64,000 nt of DNA from Saccharothrix australiensis (GCF_003634935.1 NZ_RBXO01000001.1:2629501-2693500); one strand, 5' to 3'. Numbered from the stretch's first letter, positions 17,839-26,320 are shown. Notes: generated by a model not told the origin, from the sequence alone. Numbers and translations are program-made.

Positions 17839-18673
17839 GGAGCCGGGCGAGCTTGTCCGGGTTGGTGACCGAGTAGACGCCCGCGACGCCCTCGGGCGAC
17901 ACGTCCAGCACCAGGACGGCGAGCGGGTGGCCGCCCGCGAGCAGCACCACCGCCGGGTCGCCGTTGACGCGGCGGAACCGCAGGTCGGCGTCGGGCGGCA
18001 CACCGCGCGAGACGGCCACCAGCAGGCGGGCGACGTCCTCGCGGCCGTGCACGGGGAGCGGGCTGGTCGCGGGGCCCTTGCCGCCGCCGTCCGTCCGCAG
18101 CGTCACGTCCGGCGCGAGGACCCGCAGCAGCGCCGCCAGGTCGCCGCCGAGCGCGGCGGCGACGAACCGCTCCGTGACCTCGCGCTGCGTCCGCGGGTCG
18201 ACCCGGTAGCGCGGGCGGCGGGCGTGGACGTGCTCGCGGGCGCGGTGCGCGAGCTGCCGCACGGCGGCCGGGGTGCGGCCCAGCACGTCGGCGATCTCGG
18301 CGAGCGCGTAGCCGAACACCTCGTGCAGCACGAACACCGCCCGCTCCGCCGGTGAGAGCGTTTCCAGCACCACCAGCAGCGCCATCGACGGGTCGGTTGG
18401 CTCGGTGTCGACCACCGGCTCGGGCAGCCACTGGCCGACGTAGGTCTCCTTGCGCCGGTTGACCGCCTCGCGGCGGGCCAGCGCGTGGTTGACCGCGACG
18501 CGCACGAGGTAGGCGCGGGGGTTCTCGATGGTCGACTCGTCGCGCGGCGCCCAGGACAGCCACGTCTCCTGGAGGACGTCCTCGGTGTCGGCGACGGTGC
18601 CGAGGATGTTGTAGGCGATCGAGAACAGCAGCTCGCGGTGCGCGACGAAGGTCCGGGTGTCGGCCATGCCCAT
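17834..18673 (-). CDS. ECF41-family sigma factor (SigJ-like) with SnoaL-like C-terminal domain
   Basis: A 279-residue extracytoplasmic-function sigma factor. Sigma region 2 spans FVAHRELLFSIAYNILGTVA through ETWLSWAPRD; region 4 is LSPAERAVFVLHEVFGYALA through RTPAAVRQLAHRAREHV. The family-specific linker motif WLPEP is at residues 82-86. The fused C-terminal SnoaL/NTF2-like domain carries the DGGGK motif and ends in NPDKLARLR, both diagnostic of ECF41. In that family the C-terminal domain replaces an anti-sigma factor and controls activity. ECF41 genes usually lie beside a carboxymuconolactone decarboxylase or oxidoreductase; here the divergent neighbour is an amidohydrolase instead. Start ATG 18673; ATG 18667 is possible. 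Confidence 0.9.
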   Translation of the reverse strand: MGMADTRTFVAHRELLFSIAYNILGTVADTEDVLQETWLSWAPRDESTIENPRAYLVRVAVNHALARREAVNRRKETYVGQWLPEPVVDTEPTDPSMALLVVLETLSPAERAVFVLHEVFGYALAEIADVLGRTPAAVRQLAHRAREHVHARRPRYRVDPRTQREVTERFVAAALGGDLAALLRVLAPDVTLRTDGGGKGPATSPLPVHGREDVARLLVAVSRGVPPDADLRFRRVNGDPAVVLLAGGHPLAVLVLDVSPEGVAGVYSVTNPDKLARLR

Positions 18674-18693
18674 GAGAGCGGTCCGGCGGGTCG

Positions 18694-18735
18694 GATCGTG
18701 ACACCGTGTGAGCCGGGCCTCACCCCGTCACGATC
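18694..18735. promoter_or_regulatory. Outward-facing GTCACGATC elements between sigma factor and amidohydrolase
   Basis: GATCGTGAC (18694-18702) and GTCACGATC (18727-18735) form a 9-bp inverted repeat in the 120-bp divergent promoter region. Read toward each gene, both copies give GTCACGATC, and the sigma-side copy reads TGTCACG, close to the TGTCACA -35 element reported for ECF41 promoters. No CGTC -10 element was found at the right spacing, so the assignment is tentative. Confidence 0.4.
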
Positions 18736-18793
18736 GGGGGCGGGCCACGCCTCTTGGTTGCGTCCGACCGGAAGCGATCCAGGAGGTAGTGGG

Positions 18794-20029
18794 ATGCGGA
18801 CCCTGATCCGTGGTGTGCGGGTGTTCGACGGCGTCACGACGGCGGCGTGCGCGGACGTGGTGATCGACGGCGACCGGATCGCCGTCGACCCGATCGTCCG
18901 CGCCGGTGCCGGCGGTGACGCGACCGGTCCGAGCGGTCCCGGCGTCGGAGGTCCCGGTGGTGCGGCCGGTGGCGCGGTCGGCGGGGCCGGTGGCGCGGCC
19001 GGCCCCGACGCGGCCGACCTGCGCGCGTCGTGCGACGTGGTGGTCGACGGGACCGGGCGGACCCTGCTGCCGGGGCTGGTCGACGCGCACACCCACGTGT
19101 TCGACGGCAGCCTCGCGCGGGCGCTGGAGTTCGGGGTGACCACGGAGCTCGACATGTTCTGCCTGCCGGGCAACCTGGCCCGCCAGCGGGAGCTGGCCGC
19201 GACGCACGACGGCGTGGCGGACCTGCGCAGCGCGGGTGTGCTGGCGACCGCGCCGGGCGGCCACCCCAGCCAGCTCATGCCGGCGTTGGCGGAGTCCGAC
19301 GCGGTCGGCCCGTTCGACACCGTCGCCGGCGTCGGCGACGTGCGGCGGTTCGTCGAGGCGCGGGTGGCGGAGGGCGTCGACTACCTGAAGGTCGTGGTCG
19401 ACTCCGGGGCGGTGCACGGCACGTCGCTCCCGGTGCTCGCGCCGGAGGTGGTGGCCGCCCTGGTCGAGGTCGGCCACGAGCACGGGCTCGCGGTGATCGC
19501 CCACGCCATCACCGCGGCCGAGGTCGGCATCGCCCTGGACGCCGGGGTCGACGGCCTGGCGCACGTCTGGTGCGACGCCACCCCGGACGGCCTGGCGGAG
19601 CGCGTCGCGGCGCAGGGCGTGTTCGTGGTCGGCACGCTGGCCTACTTCGAGGCGATCACGGGCGGCGCGCGGACGGCCGACCACGCGGTGGCGGGCAGCC
19701 TGGACGGGGCGATGGCCGCCACGCGGGCCCTGCTGCGCGCCGGCGCGCCGATCCTGGCGGGCACCGACGCGACGCCGTTCGTGCCGGGGCACGGCGACGG
19801 GATGCACCGCGAGCTGGAGCTGCTGGTGCGGGCGGGCCTCACGGCGCGGCAGGCGCTGGCGGCGGCGACGAGCGCGCCCGCGCGGCACTTCGGCCTGACC
19901 GACCGCGGCCGGATCGCGTCCGGGCTGCGGGCGGACCTCGTGCTGGTCGAGGGCGACCCGACCCGCGACATCACGACCACCGCGGCGATCGTCGACGTCT
20001 GGCGGCGCGGCGTGCGCCAGGTGCGCTGA
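18794..20029 (+). CDS. Amidohydrolase family protein
   Basis: A 411-residue metal-dependent hydrolase of the amidohydrolase superfamily (imidazolonepropionase/dihydroorotase-like fold). Metal site motifs: LLPGLVDAHTHVFD near the N-terminus, VDYLKVVVDSG (possible bridging Lys), GLAVIAHAIT, DGLAHVWCD and the late Asp in PILAGTDATPF. A glycine/alanine-rich insertion of about 35 residues (positions ~38-73) interrupts the N-terminal beta-barrel and is not typical. ATG 18794 has AGGAGG 8-13 nt upstream. It diverges from the ECF41 gene and may be its target. Substrate unknown. Confidence 0.87.
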   Translation: MRTLIRGVRVFDGVTTAACADVVIDGDRIAVDPIVRAGAGGDATGPSGPGVGGPGGAAGGAVGGAGGAAGPDAADLRASCDVVVDGTGRTLLPGLVDAHTHVFDGSLARALEFGVTTELDMFCLPGNLARQRELAATHDGVADLRSAGVLATAPGGHPSQLMPALAESDAVGPFDTVAGVGDVRRFVEARVAEGVDYLKVVVDSGAVHGTSLPVLAPEVVAALVEVGHEHGLAVIAHAITAAEVGIALDAGVDGLAHVWCDATPDGLAERVAAQGVFVVGTLAYFEAITGGARTADHAVAGSLDGAMAATRALLRAGAPILAGTDATPFVPGHGDGMHRELELLVRAGLTARQALAAATSAPARHFGLTDRGRIASGLRADLVLVEGDPTRDITTTAAIVDVWRRGVRQVR

Positions 20030-20049
20030 CCGCCCGGTCGCGTGCGGGG

Positions 20050-20385
20050 TCAGCCGACGCGCAGGCCCAGGGCGAGGGCGATGGCCTGTGCCGGCTCGAT
20101 CCGGGCGACGGTCAGCGTGACGGTGGTCGGGTCGATGCCGGGCAGGTCGGCCTGCGTGAAGTCCGCGCCGTGCAGCCACGCGTCGGTCAGGTCGACGTGC
20201 GAGAAGACGCCCCGGAACACGCACCCGGTGGACGTCGAGCCCTGGTTCAGGAGGTCGGCCATGTCGACGTCGACGAACGCCGTCCGCTCGTAGCGCCCGC
20301 CGGTGATCTCGTTCACGGCCCAGTCCCGGTCGTGCACGGTGGTGTCGGTGGGCGGGGTGGGTGCGCCTCGTCCGCGCTCGGCCAT
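20050..20385 (-). CDS. Small pentapeptide-repeat-like protein
   Basis: A 111-residue protein whose central part (YERTAFVDVDMADLLNQGS, GCVFRGVFSHVDLTDAWLHG, ADFTQADLPG) follows the A(D/N)LxX pentapeptide-repeat pattern, giving roughly one to two coils of a beta-helix. Too short for a topoisomerase-protecting Qnr-type protein. ATG 20385 gives MAERGRGAPTPPTDTTVHDR. It converges on the amidohydrolase with 20 nt between them. Role unknown. Confidence 0.7.
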   Translation of the reverse strand: MAERGRGAPTPPTDTTVHDRDWAVNEITGGRYERTAFVDVDMADLLNQGSTSTGCVFRGVFSHVDLTDAWLHGADFTQADLPGIDPTTVTLTVARIEPAQAIALALGLRVG

Positions 20386-20490
20386 CGCAGGACTATCGCA
20401 AGCACCGCGCCGCGGCCCGCGCCGGGCCCTCGGTTCCGCGCGGCCGCGCGTGCCGTGCGGGACGGGTGACGCGGCCCCGGCCCGGCCGCG

Positions 20491-21585
20491 TCACCCGCGC
20501 GGGGCCAGCGCACCCGCCACGAACAGCACGCCGATCAGCGTCACGACCAGCCCGACGGCGAACACGTAGTGGCGCGCGGTGGCCCGGCCCGGCATCCGCC
20601 GCAGGGCCAGCGTCACCGCCACCAGGGCCGTGACGGCGATCGGGGCGAGCGCCCGCCACGCGCGGTCGAACGAGTCCAGCGGCAGGAACGAGTCCGCGCC
20701 GTAGAACGAGAGGATCAGCGCGGGCAGGCCGAGCCCGGCGGCGGCGCCGGCGGCGACCATGTTGAACCGCTGCTGCGCCTCGCCGTCCTGCGCCACGGCG
20801 AACGTCGACATGCTGGTGAGCAGCGTGTGCAGGCGGGCCGCCTCCTCGGCCAGCTCGGTCTCCATCGCCTCGCAGTGCCGCAGCGCGGCGCGGTGGGTGT
20901 CGCGGAGGCCGGTGCGGTGGGCGTCCGGGGGATCGGTGCGGTGGTCGCCGGCGCGGTCGCGGTTGCGGTGGTAGGTGTCGGTGTCCCACAGCCAGATCCA
21001 CAGGCCGTTCCGCACCGCGTCGCGCGCGTGGTCGCGGGCGCGGCCGGTGGCGATGGACAGTTCGATGATCTCGGCCAGCAGGGGGCGCAGCGCGGCGCTG
21101 CGGCGCTGCGCCAGCAGGTCGGCGATCTGCCGTTCGAGCCCGTAGCGGATGCCGCGCAGCCGGGCCAGTTCCGCGCGGGACGCCTCGGCGAACGCCTTCG
21201 CCGCCGTCACCGCGACCGACCGCGCGTCACCCGTGACCCGGTGCGCCGGCCCGGCGAGCGACCCGATCAGCGCGTCGGCGCCGTGCCGCTCGTCCTCCTG
21301 GTGCCAGCCGCCCCGTTCCCGCCAGCCCGCCTGCACGATCAGCGTGACGGTGGCGTCGCCGTCCGCACCGACGGCGACCTCGACCGTCCCGACGACGACG
21401 CGGCGGTCACCCCGCGCGCCGAGGACGCGGAGGTAGGGCGCGGCCAGCAGGGCGACGACACCGAGGGAGTCGAAGGAGTCGCGGTCCGGCTGGTGCTCGA
21501 CGCCGGTGGTGACGGTGGCGCGGAAGCCGTGGTCCGGTCGCGGTGGCGTGCCCGCGAGCAGGAGGTGACGGCGGTCGGGCTGCAT
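20491..21585 (-). CDS. Hypothetical membrane protein with C-terminal TM segments
   Basis: A 364-residue protein I cannot place in a named family. The N-terminal ~280 residues are soluble, with a long helical region (ARSVAVTAAKAFAEASRAEL through CEAMETELAEEAARLHTLLT) likely to be coiled coil. It includes an Asp/Arg/His-rich stretch (HRNRDRAGDHRTDPPDAHRT). The C-terminus has three hydrophobic segments (FNMVAAGAAAGLGLPALILS, RALAPIAVTALVAVTLALRR, YVFAVGLVVTLIGVLFVAGA). The overall shape recalls CorA-like channels, but the GMN signature is absent. ATG 21585 is preferred to ATG 21594 because AGGA lies 8 nt before it. Confidence 0.65.
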   Translation of the reverse strand: MQPDRRHLLLAGTPPRPDHGFRATVTTGVEHQPDRDSFDSLGVVALLAAPYLRVLGARGDRRVVVGTVEVAVGADGDATVTLIVQAGWRERGGWHQEDERHGADALIGSLAGPAHRVTGDARSVAVTAAKAFAEASRAELARLRGIRYGLERQIADLLAQRRSAALRPLLAEIIELSIATGRARDHARDAVRNGLWIWLWDTDTYHRNRDRAGDHRTDPPDAHRTGLRDTHRAALRHCEAMETELAEEAARLHTLLTSMSTFAVAQDGEAQQRFNMVAAGAAAGLGLPALILSFYGADSFLPLDSFDRAWRALAPIAVTALVAVTLALRRMPGRATARHYVFAVGLVVTLIGVLFVAGALAPRG

Positions 21586-21675
21586 GGCGCGCATCCTATG
21601 TCGATCATGGCCGCGGGCGGCCGGGAACGACCGGGGAACCGGCGCGGGGCGGTGGATCGGGGTCGGTGCGGGCCG

Positions 21676-22437
21676 TCAGCCCACCACGACCTCCGCCCAG
21701 GTCGGCGCGTGGCGCTCGATGTGCTCGACGTCGCGCAGGTACAGGTCGGCGTGGCCGTCCGCGAGGTGGCGGGCGAAGTCCGGGTCGCCGTCGGCGGCGC
21801 GGGCGCGCATGAAGTCGACCAGGGCCAGCAGCCGGGGACCGAGGGTGTCGACCACGTCCTGCCGTTCGCCGCGCGAGCGCCCGTAGGCGTCGAGGAACAG
21901 CCGGGCGCGCCTGGCCTGTTCGGCGACCGGTGGTGAGTCCACTGTGGACATAGGGGCGAACCGGTACAGGGCGTGGGCGAGGTCCCAGCGGCGCGGTCCG
22001 GGGTGGGCGGCGTCGAAGTCGAACACGCCGGTCGTCTCGCCCCGCTGGAAGACGCAGTTGTACGGCGCGAAATCGCCGTGGCACACGACCTCCACCGGTT
22101 CCACGGCGGGCGGCCACCACCGGTGCCCGGTCTTGTCCGGCAGGTCGGCGGTGGCGTCGTGCACGCGGCGCAGCAGCCGCGCCGCGCTGACCAGCGCGCT
22201 GTCCCGCCGCGCCTGTTCCGGCACCGGGTACGCGCCGACCTCGCCGGGGAGGAAGTCCAGGACCTCGCGGCCCTGCTCGTCCACGCCGTGCCAGCGGGGG
22301 ACGCCGCGGACCTGCGCGGCGGCGAGGTGGCCCAGCAGCCACTGCACCGCCTCGCTCCAGTCGCGCACCGGTCGCCGCACGGTGCGCCCGATCCGCACCA
22401 CGGTGGTGGTGCCGCCGGAGAACCGCTCCCCGTCCAT
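21676..22437 (-). CDS. Aminoglycoside phosphotransferase (APH) family protein
   Basis: A 253-residue kinase-like protein. The catalytic loop EVVCHGDFAPYNCVF and the Mg-binding segment GVFDFDAAHPGPRRWDLAHA give the Brenner motif HGDxxxxN and the DFD metal site. Upstream, GVDEQGREVLDFLPGEVGAY matches the hinge region. The N-terminal nucleotide-binding lobe is short (TTTVVRIGRTVRRP), so it is a compact member. The family phosphorylates small hydroxylated molecules, not only antibiotics; nothing here shows an antibiotic role. ATG 22437 used. A 165-bp gap with no visible gene separates it from the SRPBCC gene upstream. Confidence 0.85.
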   Translation of the reverse strand: MDGERFSGGTTTVVRIGRTVRRPVRDWSEAVQWLLGHLAAAQVRGVPRWHGVDEQGREVLDFLPGEVGAYPVPEQARRDSALVSAARLLRRVHDATADLPDKTGHRWWPPAVEPVEVVCHGDFAPYNCVFQRGETTGVFDFDAAHPGPRRWDLAHALYRFAPMSTVDSPPVAEQARRARLFLDAYGRSRGERQDVVDTLGPRLLALVDFMRARAADGDPDFARHLADGHADLYLRDVEHIERHAPTWAEVVVG

Positions 22438-22602
22438 GTGGGCGACGCTAACGGATCGACGTGGCGCGGCGAACCGAATTTGCCGCCACCGGCCGGGCTC
22501 GGAGTGCCGCGCGTCCCGGTCGACCCCGGTCCGCGGTCGGTGCGCGGTGGCCGGCCGCGCGGACCAGTGCCCGCGCGACCGGCCGTCCCGACCGCTGAAC
22601 GC

Positions 22603-23031
22603 TCAGGCGCGTTCGGCGGCGGCCTTGAGGTGGCGCAGCCACGCCGCGAGCGAGGCGTCCAGCGCCGCGCGCATGGCCGCCACGTCCGCCCGCACGGGCT
22701 CGCCGTCCCACGACTCCTCCGTCGTCACGACGACCGGGGAGTCACCCTCGAACGTCCACACGTGCACGCCGTCGATCCCGTGCGCGGGACCGCCCCACAC
22801 CGTGCGGTGCCCGTCGGCCTCCGCCACGGTCGACGTGATGGCCAGCCCGTGGGTCCGCCACCGGAACACCGCGCCGGGCTCGAAGGGGCCGTCCAGCACC
22901 GCCGACGTGATCTCGGGCTGCCACGCGGGCCACCCCTTGACGTCCGTGTGGAGGGCCCACACGTCGGCCAGCGACGCGTCGATCGTGGTGCTGTGGCGGG
23001 CGATGACCGGGGCGTTGCGATCGATGTCCAT
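22603..23031 (-). CDS. SRPBCC (polyketide cyclase/START-like) protein
   Basis: A 142-residue SRPBCC-fold protein. VIARHSTTIDASLADVWALH at the N-terminus and ESWDGEPVRADVAAMRAALD near the C-terminus are characteristic of the polyketide_cyc2 group, which binds hydrophobic ligands in a deep pocket. It starts 3 nt after the carotenoid oxygenase stop and is the last gene of the exporter-oxygenase operon. A role in binding or processing the apocarotenoid product, or another hydrophobic compound, is inferred from that position only. Confidence 0.8.
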   Translation of the reverse strand: MDIDRNAPVIARHSTTIDASLADVWALHTDVKGWPAWQPEITSAVLDGPFEPGAVFRWRTHGLAITSTVAEADGHRTVWGGPAHGIDGVHVWTFEGDSPVVVTTEESWDGEPVRADVAAMRAALDASLAAWLRHLKAAAERA

Positions 23032-23034
23032 GTG

Positions 23035-24357
23035 TCACACCAGTTCCGTGTCGGCGATCCACGAACCGTGGATGCCCGAGGGGACGCGGCGGGGCAGTTC
23101 CACCACCGCGACGGGGTCGCGCCGGACGTCGGTCGCGTCGAGCACGAGCAGTTCGGACGTGTCGCGGGCGAGGTCGCTCACGACGGTCAGCAGGTAGCCC
23201 TCGTCCTCGCCGTCGCCCGCGGGCACGAAGACCGCCTCGCCCGGCATCCGGCGCTCGCCCATCGGCGCGAGCTGCCGCGACCCGGTCGCGGTGTCGTACT
23301 TGACGATCGAGTACCCGGAGTGGCCGCCGCCGGGGAACGCGACCGCGTAGGTGTACCGGGTCGGGCGGCCCAGCAGGTCCTCGTTGACGGTCGGGAACTC
23401 GGTCGTGAGCCCGTCCAGGACTTCCTCCCGGACCACGCCCGCGGTGAGGTCGAACGTCCAGCGGTGGCTGACCGCGCCGGTGAGCGGGTCGGGGCCGTGG
23501 CCGGGCGCGCCGACCCACCACTTCCACGACGTCTCCCACGCCGCGCGGTCGTAGCGCGGGCCCTCCACCACGACGCGGCCCCGCGCGTCCTCGTAGGCGT
23601 TGGCGACGTGCAGCAGCGCGCCGGGCTCGACGTCGAACCACGTCACCCGCGGCGCCCCGACGCGCGGCATCACGCCGATGCGCGGCGCGTAGGCGTCGCT
23701 CCAGCGGTACGGGATGCCGGACTGCTCCGCCTTGTCGAACACCACCGGGAGGTCCAGCCACACCACGTGGTTCTCGGTGATCCCGAAGTCGTGCATCAGC
23801 GACGGCCCCGCGCCGTCCACGACCTCGACGCGGTTGATCTCGCCCGCGGGCGAGGACACGTAGTAGACCAGGTGCGGCGGGAACGGCGAGTAGGCGAAGA
23901 AGTGCAGGTCCCCGGTGACCGGGTCCTCCTTGGGGTGCGCGGTCATGGCGGTGGTGAGCTTGCCGCCGAAGTCGAACGCGCCGACGGTGTCCAGCTCCGG
24001 TGTCAGCTCGTAGGGCAGGTTCGCCTCCTGGAGCGCGAGGATGCGCCCGCCGTGCTCGATCACGTGCGTGCCGGCGACGCTGGCCCGCAGGTCGTGCGAG
24101 GTGTCGCCGTCCAGGGCGGGCGTGCGCACCCACCGGTTGCGGTACCACTCGGCGCGGCCGTCGGCCAGGCGCAGGCCGTGCACCATGCCGCTGCCCTTGA
24201 ACCAGTGGCTGGGCGTGACGCCGGGCTTGGGGTTGTGGCCGTTGCGCAGGTAGCGGCCGCGCAGCTCGGGCGGCAGCGTGCCGCGCACGGTCAGCCCGGT
24301 CGCGGTGGTCTCGTCCGGGACGGGGGTGTAGTGGCCTTCGAGGTAGGGCTTGGTCAT
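23035..24357 (-). CDS. Carotenoid cleavage oxygenase family protein
   Basis: A 440-residue non-heme iron oxygenase of the carotenoid/stilbene cleavage family, expected to split a C=C bond of a carotenoid, apocarotenoid or stilbene. The four iron-binding histidines can be placed at H141 (MTAHPKED), H189 (PSLMHDFGITENH), H250 (ALLHVANAYED) and H430 (SGIHGSWIAD). The N-terminus ELRGRYLRNGHNPKP is the family signature. The length is near the usual ~480. ATG 24357 overlaps the exporter stop (ATGA). Expression is probably under the adjacent TetR protein through the operator at 25601-25626. Substrate not determinable. Confidence 0.92.
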   Translation of the reverse strand: MTKPYLEGHYTPVPDETTATGLTVRGTLPPELRGRYLRNGHNPKPGVTPSHWFKGSGMVHGLRLADGRAEWYRNRWVRTPALDGDTSHDLRASVAGTHVIEHGGRILALQEANLPYELTPELDTVGAFDFGGKLTTAMTAHPKEDPVTGDLHFFAYSPFPPHLVYYVSSPAGEINRVEVVDGAGPSLMHDFGITENHVVWLDLPVVFDKAEQSGIPYRWSDAYAPRIGVMPRVGAPRVTWFDVEPGALLHVANAYEDARGRVVVEGPRYDRAAWETSWKWWVGAPGHGPDPLTGAVSHRWTFDLTAGVVREEVLDGLTTEFPTVNEDLLGRPTRYTYAVAFPGGGHSGYSIVKYDTATGSRQLAPMGERRMPGEAVFVPAGDGEDEGYLLTVVSDLARDTSELLVLDATDVRRDPVAVVELPRRVPSGIHGSWIADTELV

Positions 24358-25583
24358 CGTGCTGCTCCTTCGATGGTGAGGACGGCCGCGACGGCGGCCA
24401 GCGCGGCCGTCGCGGTGAACGCGGCGGCGAAACCGGTGGTGGACGCGACCAGCGCGGCCAACCCGATCGCGCCGCCGACCTGGCGGCTGGTGTTGACCAG
24501 GCCGCCCGCCACGCCGGCGTCCGTCGCGGGCACGCGGGTGGCGTCGACGGTGAGGTGGACGAACGCGACACCGAGCCCGGCTCCGGCGAGCACGGGTGGG
24601 CCGAGGACGTCGAACGGGAACACCGGGCCGGTCGCGAACCACGCCGTCCCGGCGGCCAGCGCGGCGAGGGCGATCGGCAGGGCGGCGCGCGGCAGGCGCG
24701 GCGCGAGTGCCGAGCCGAGCGCGGTGGCCCCGGCCAGCGGCAGTTGGGCCAGCCCGGCGACGAGCGGCGGGTAGCCCAGCACCTGCTGCTGGTAGAGGGG
24801 GAGGAAGTAGAACAGGCCCACCCACACCGCGCCGAGCACGGCCATCGCCGCGTTCGCGCGGGCGGTCGCGCCGAGGGTGCGCAGCAGCGGCTGCCCGCGC
24901 CGGCGCACGACGAAGGCCGCCAGCAGGATCGCGCCCGCCACGAGTGGTGGCACCGGCGCCGACGCGGTCAGGCCCGCCGTGAGGGCGACGAGGCCGCCGG
25001 TCACCAGCAGCGCGCCGGTGACGTCCAGCCGTCCGCCGGTCGGGGTGTCGCGGGGGACGAGCGCGCGGGCGGCGGCCAGCGCGGCGGTCGCGACGGGCAC
25101 GGTGATCAGGAAGATCGCCTGCCAGCCGAGCGTGCCGGCGAGCAGCCCGCCCAGCAGCGCGCCCGCCGCGCCGCCCACGCCGGAGACGGCGCCCCAGGCG
25201 CCGAGCCGGGTCGGGTGGTGCCGCAGGACGAGGGCGAGGGCGGCGGGCGCGAGCAGGGCCGCGCCGACGCCCTGCACGGCCCGCGCGGTGACGAGGACCG
25301 GGGCGGTCCAGGCGAGGCCGGCGGCCAGCGAGCCGACGGCGAACGCGGCGAGACCGGCCACCAGGACGCGCCGCGCGCCCAGGGCGTCGGTCAGTTGGCC
25401 GCCGAGCAGCAGCAGCGCGCCGAACGCGAGGCCGTAACCGTTGACCACCCACGACAGACCGGTGTCGGTCAGGCCCAGGCCGGCGCGGATCGAGGGCAGG
25501 GCGACGTTGACGATCGAGGTGTTCAGGACGACCAGGAACTGGGCCGTCGCGAGGACGGCGAAGGCTTTCCCGGTGCTGGGCAC
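24354..25583 (-). CDS. MFS transporter (DHA2-like)
   Basis: A 409-residue major facilitator. AVLATAQFLVVLNTSIVNVA and NTSRQVGGAIGLAALVAST are DHA2 (drug:H+ antiporter 2) motifs; GQLTDALGARRVLVAGLAA is motif A and GLGWVVNGYGLA-like sequence precedes it. About 12 hydrophobic segments are visible, so it is shorter than 14-TM DHA2 proteins. GTG 25583 has GGGAGGG 3 nt upstream. ATG 25601 in the same frame would abut the operator and has no ribosome site. Overlaps the oxygenase gene by 4 nt. Export of the oxygenase product or of the TetR ligand is the simplest reading. Confidence 0.88.
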   Translation of the reverse strand: MPSTGKAFAVLATAQFLVVLNTSIVNVALPSIRAGLGLTDTGLSWVVNGYGLAFGALLLLGGQLTDALGARRVLVAGLAAFAVGSLAAGLAWTAPVLVTARAVQGVGAALLAPAALALVLRHHPTRLGAWGAVSGVGGAAGALLGGLLAGTLGWQAIFLITVPVATAALAAARALVPRDTPTGGRLDVTGALLVTGGLVALTAGLTASAPVPPLVAGAILLAAFVVRRRGQPLLRTLGATARANAAMAVLGAVWVGLFYFLPLYQQQVLGYPPLVAGLAQLPLAGATALGSALAPRLPRAALPIALAALAAGTAWFATGPVFPFDVLGPPVLAGAGLGVAFVHLTVDATRVPATDAGVAGGLVNTSRQVGGAIGLAALVASTTGFAAAFTATAALAAVAAVLTIEGAAR

Positions 25584-25600
25584 GAGCCCTCCCTTCATCA

Positions 25601-25626
25601 TGACTGGTCAATCACTCACTCTCGGG
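25601..25626 (-). promoter_or_regulatory. Putative TetR operator before the exporter-oxygenase operon
   Basis: TGACTGGTCAATCACTCA (25601-25618) is an imperfect dyad (TGAnTGnTnnAnCAnTCA), and with the following bases it matches the site at 26295-26320 in front of the TetR gene: GACTGGTCAATCACTCAC versus GACTAATCAACCACTCAC, 15 of 18 identical. It ends 18 nt before GTG 25583. Confidence 0.65.
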
Positions 25627-25656
25627 TCCGAAAGAATGGCCCGCGCACGGCGGACC

Positions 25657-25727
25657 GGTGGTGCTCGGTGGTCGGTGGTTCTCGGTGGTGCTCGGTGGCC
25701 GGTCGTGCTCGGTGGTCGGCCGTGGTC
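25657..25727. repeat. Degenerate GTGCTCGGTGG tandem repeats
   Basis: About 70 bp of imperfect short repeats (GGTGGTGCTCGGTGGTCGGT, then repeated CTCGGTGG units) filling most of the gap between the exporter operon promoter and the TetR stop. Non-coding; looks like slippage-generated sequence. Confidence 0.7.
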
Positions 25728-26292
25728 AGTAGTGGCGGATGCCCGCGGAGAGGATGCGGGCCCAGGGCGCGTCCACGTCGGCCGCGTCCACCGCGACCAC
25801 CAGGTGGCACAGCATGCCGCGCGCGAAGAACTCCTGGACCTGCGCCTCGGTCGCGCCGGACACGCCGCGCACGTACTCGACGGTCCGGGCGTACCCGCGT
25901 TGCAGCACCTCCCGCACGGCGGGCTCCGAGATCGCCGCGCACTGGGCGTGCATCTGCACCAGCAGCAGGGCGTTCTCCTCGGCGATCAGCCGCGCGTAGA
26001 CCTCGGCCATCGCGTGCAGCACGGTCTCGGGCGCACTGCCGCGCGCCTGCGCCACGCCGTCGGCCAGGCTCTCCCGGATGCGGTCGAAGCACCGCTCCAC
26101 GACGGCCACGAACAGGGCCTCCTTGTCGGGGAACAGCCGGTAGACGTACGCCTGGGAGATGCCCGCGGCCTTGGCCACCTCGCCGGTGGTGGTGCCGTAG
26201 TAGCCCTTGGTCCCGAACGCGCCGAGCGCGGTGCGCAGCACGGTCTCGCGGCGTTCGTCGGCGGTGGAGAGTCGGCGCTCGGGGCTCGGCAT
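25726..26292 (-). CDS. TetR/AcrR family regulator of the exporter-oxygenase operon
   Basis: A 188-residue repressor from ATG 26292. The helix-turn-helix is GAFGTKGYYGTTTGEVAKAA through ISQAYVYRLFPDKEALFVAV. The C-terminal part (FDRIRESLADGVAQARGSAP, LLLVQMHAQCAAISEPAVRE) is typical of AcrR-like ligand domains. The frame continues upstream, but that segment crosses the operator and is not protein-like. No ribosome site precedes the ATG, so a leaderless transcript is possible. The same operator sequence lies 2 nt before this ATG and before the exporter, implying autorepression plus control of the operon. Confidence 0.88.
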   Translation of the reverse strand: MPSPERRLSTADERRETVLRTALGAFGTKGYYGTTTGEVAKAAGISQAYVYRLFPDKEALFVAVVERCFDRIRESLADGVAQARGSAPETVLHAMAEVYARLIAEENALLLVQMHAQCAAISEPAVREVLQRGYARTVEYVRGVSGATEAQVQEFFARGMLCHLVVAVDAADVDAPWARILSAGIRHY

Positions 26293-26294
26293 GG

Positions 26295-26320
26295 GACTAA
26301 TCAACCACTCACACTTCGGG
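26295..26320 (-). promoter_or_regulatory. Putative TetR operator (autoregulatory copy)
   Basis: GACTAATCAACCACTCACAC (26295-26314) followed by TTCGGG. It is nearly identical to the site at 25601-25626 and in the same orientation relative to the gene, directly upstream of the TetR start codon. Confidence 0.65.

Noticed and set aside
21973-24774. 933-codon plus-strand ORF
   Set aside because: Runs antisense through APH, SRPBCC, carotenoid oxygenase and MFS genes; no recognisable domains.
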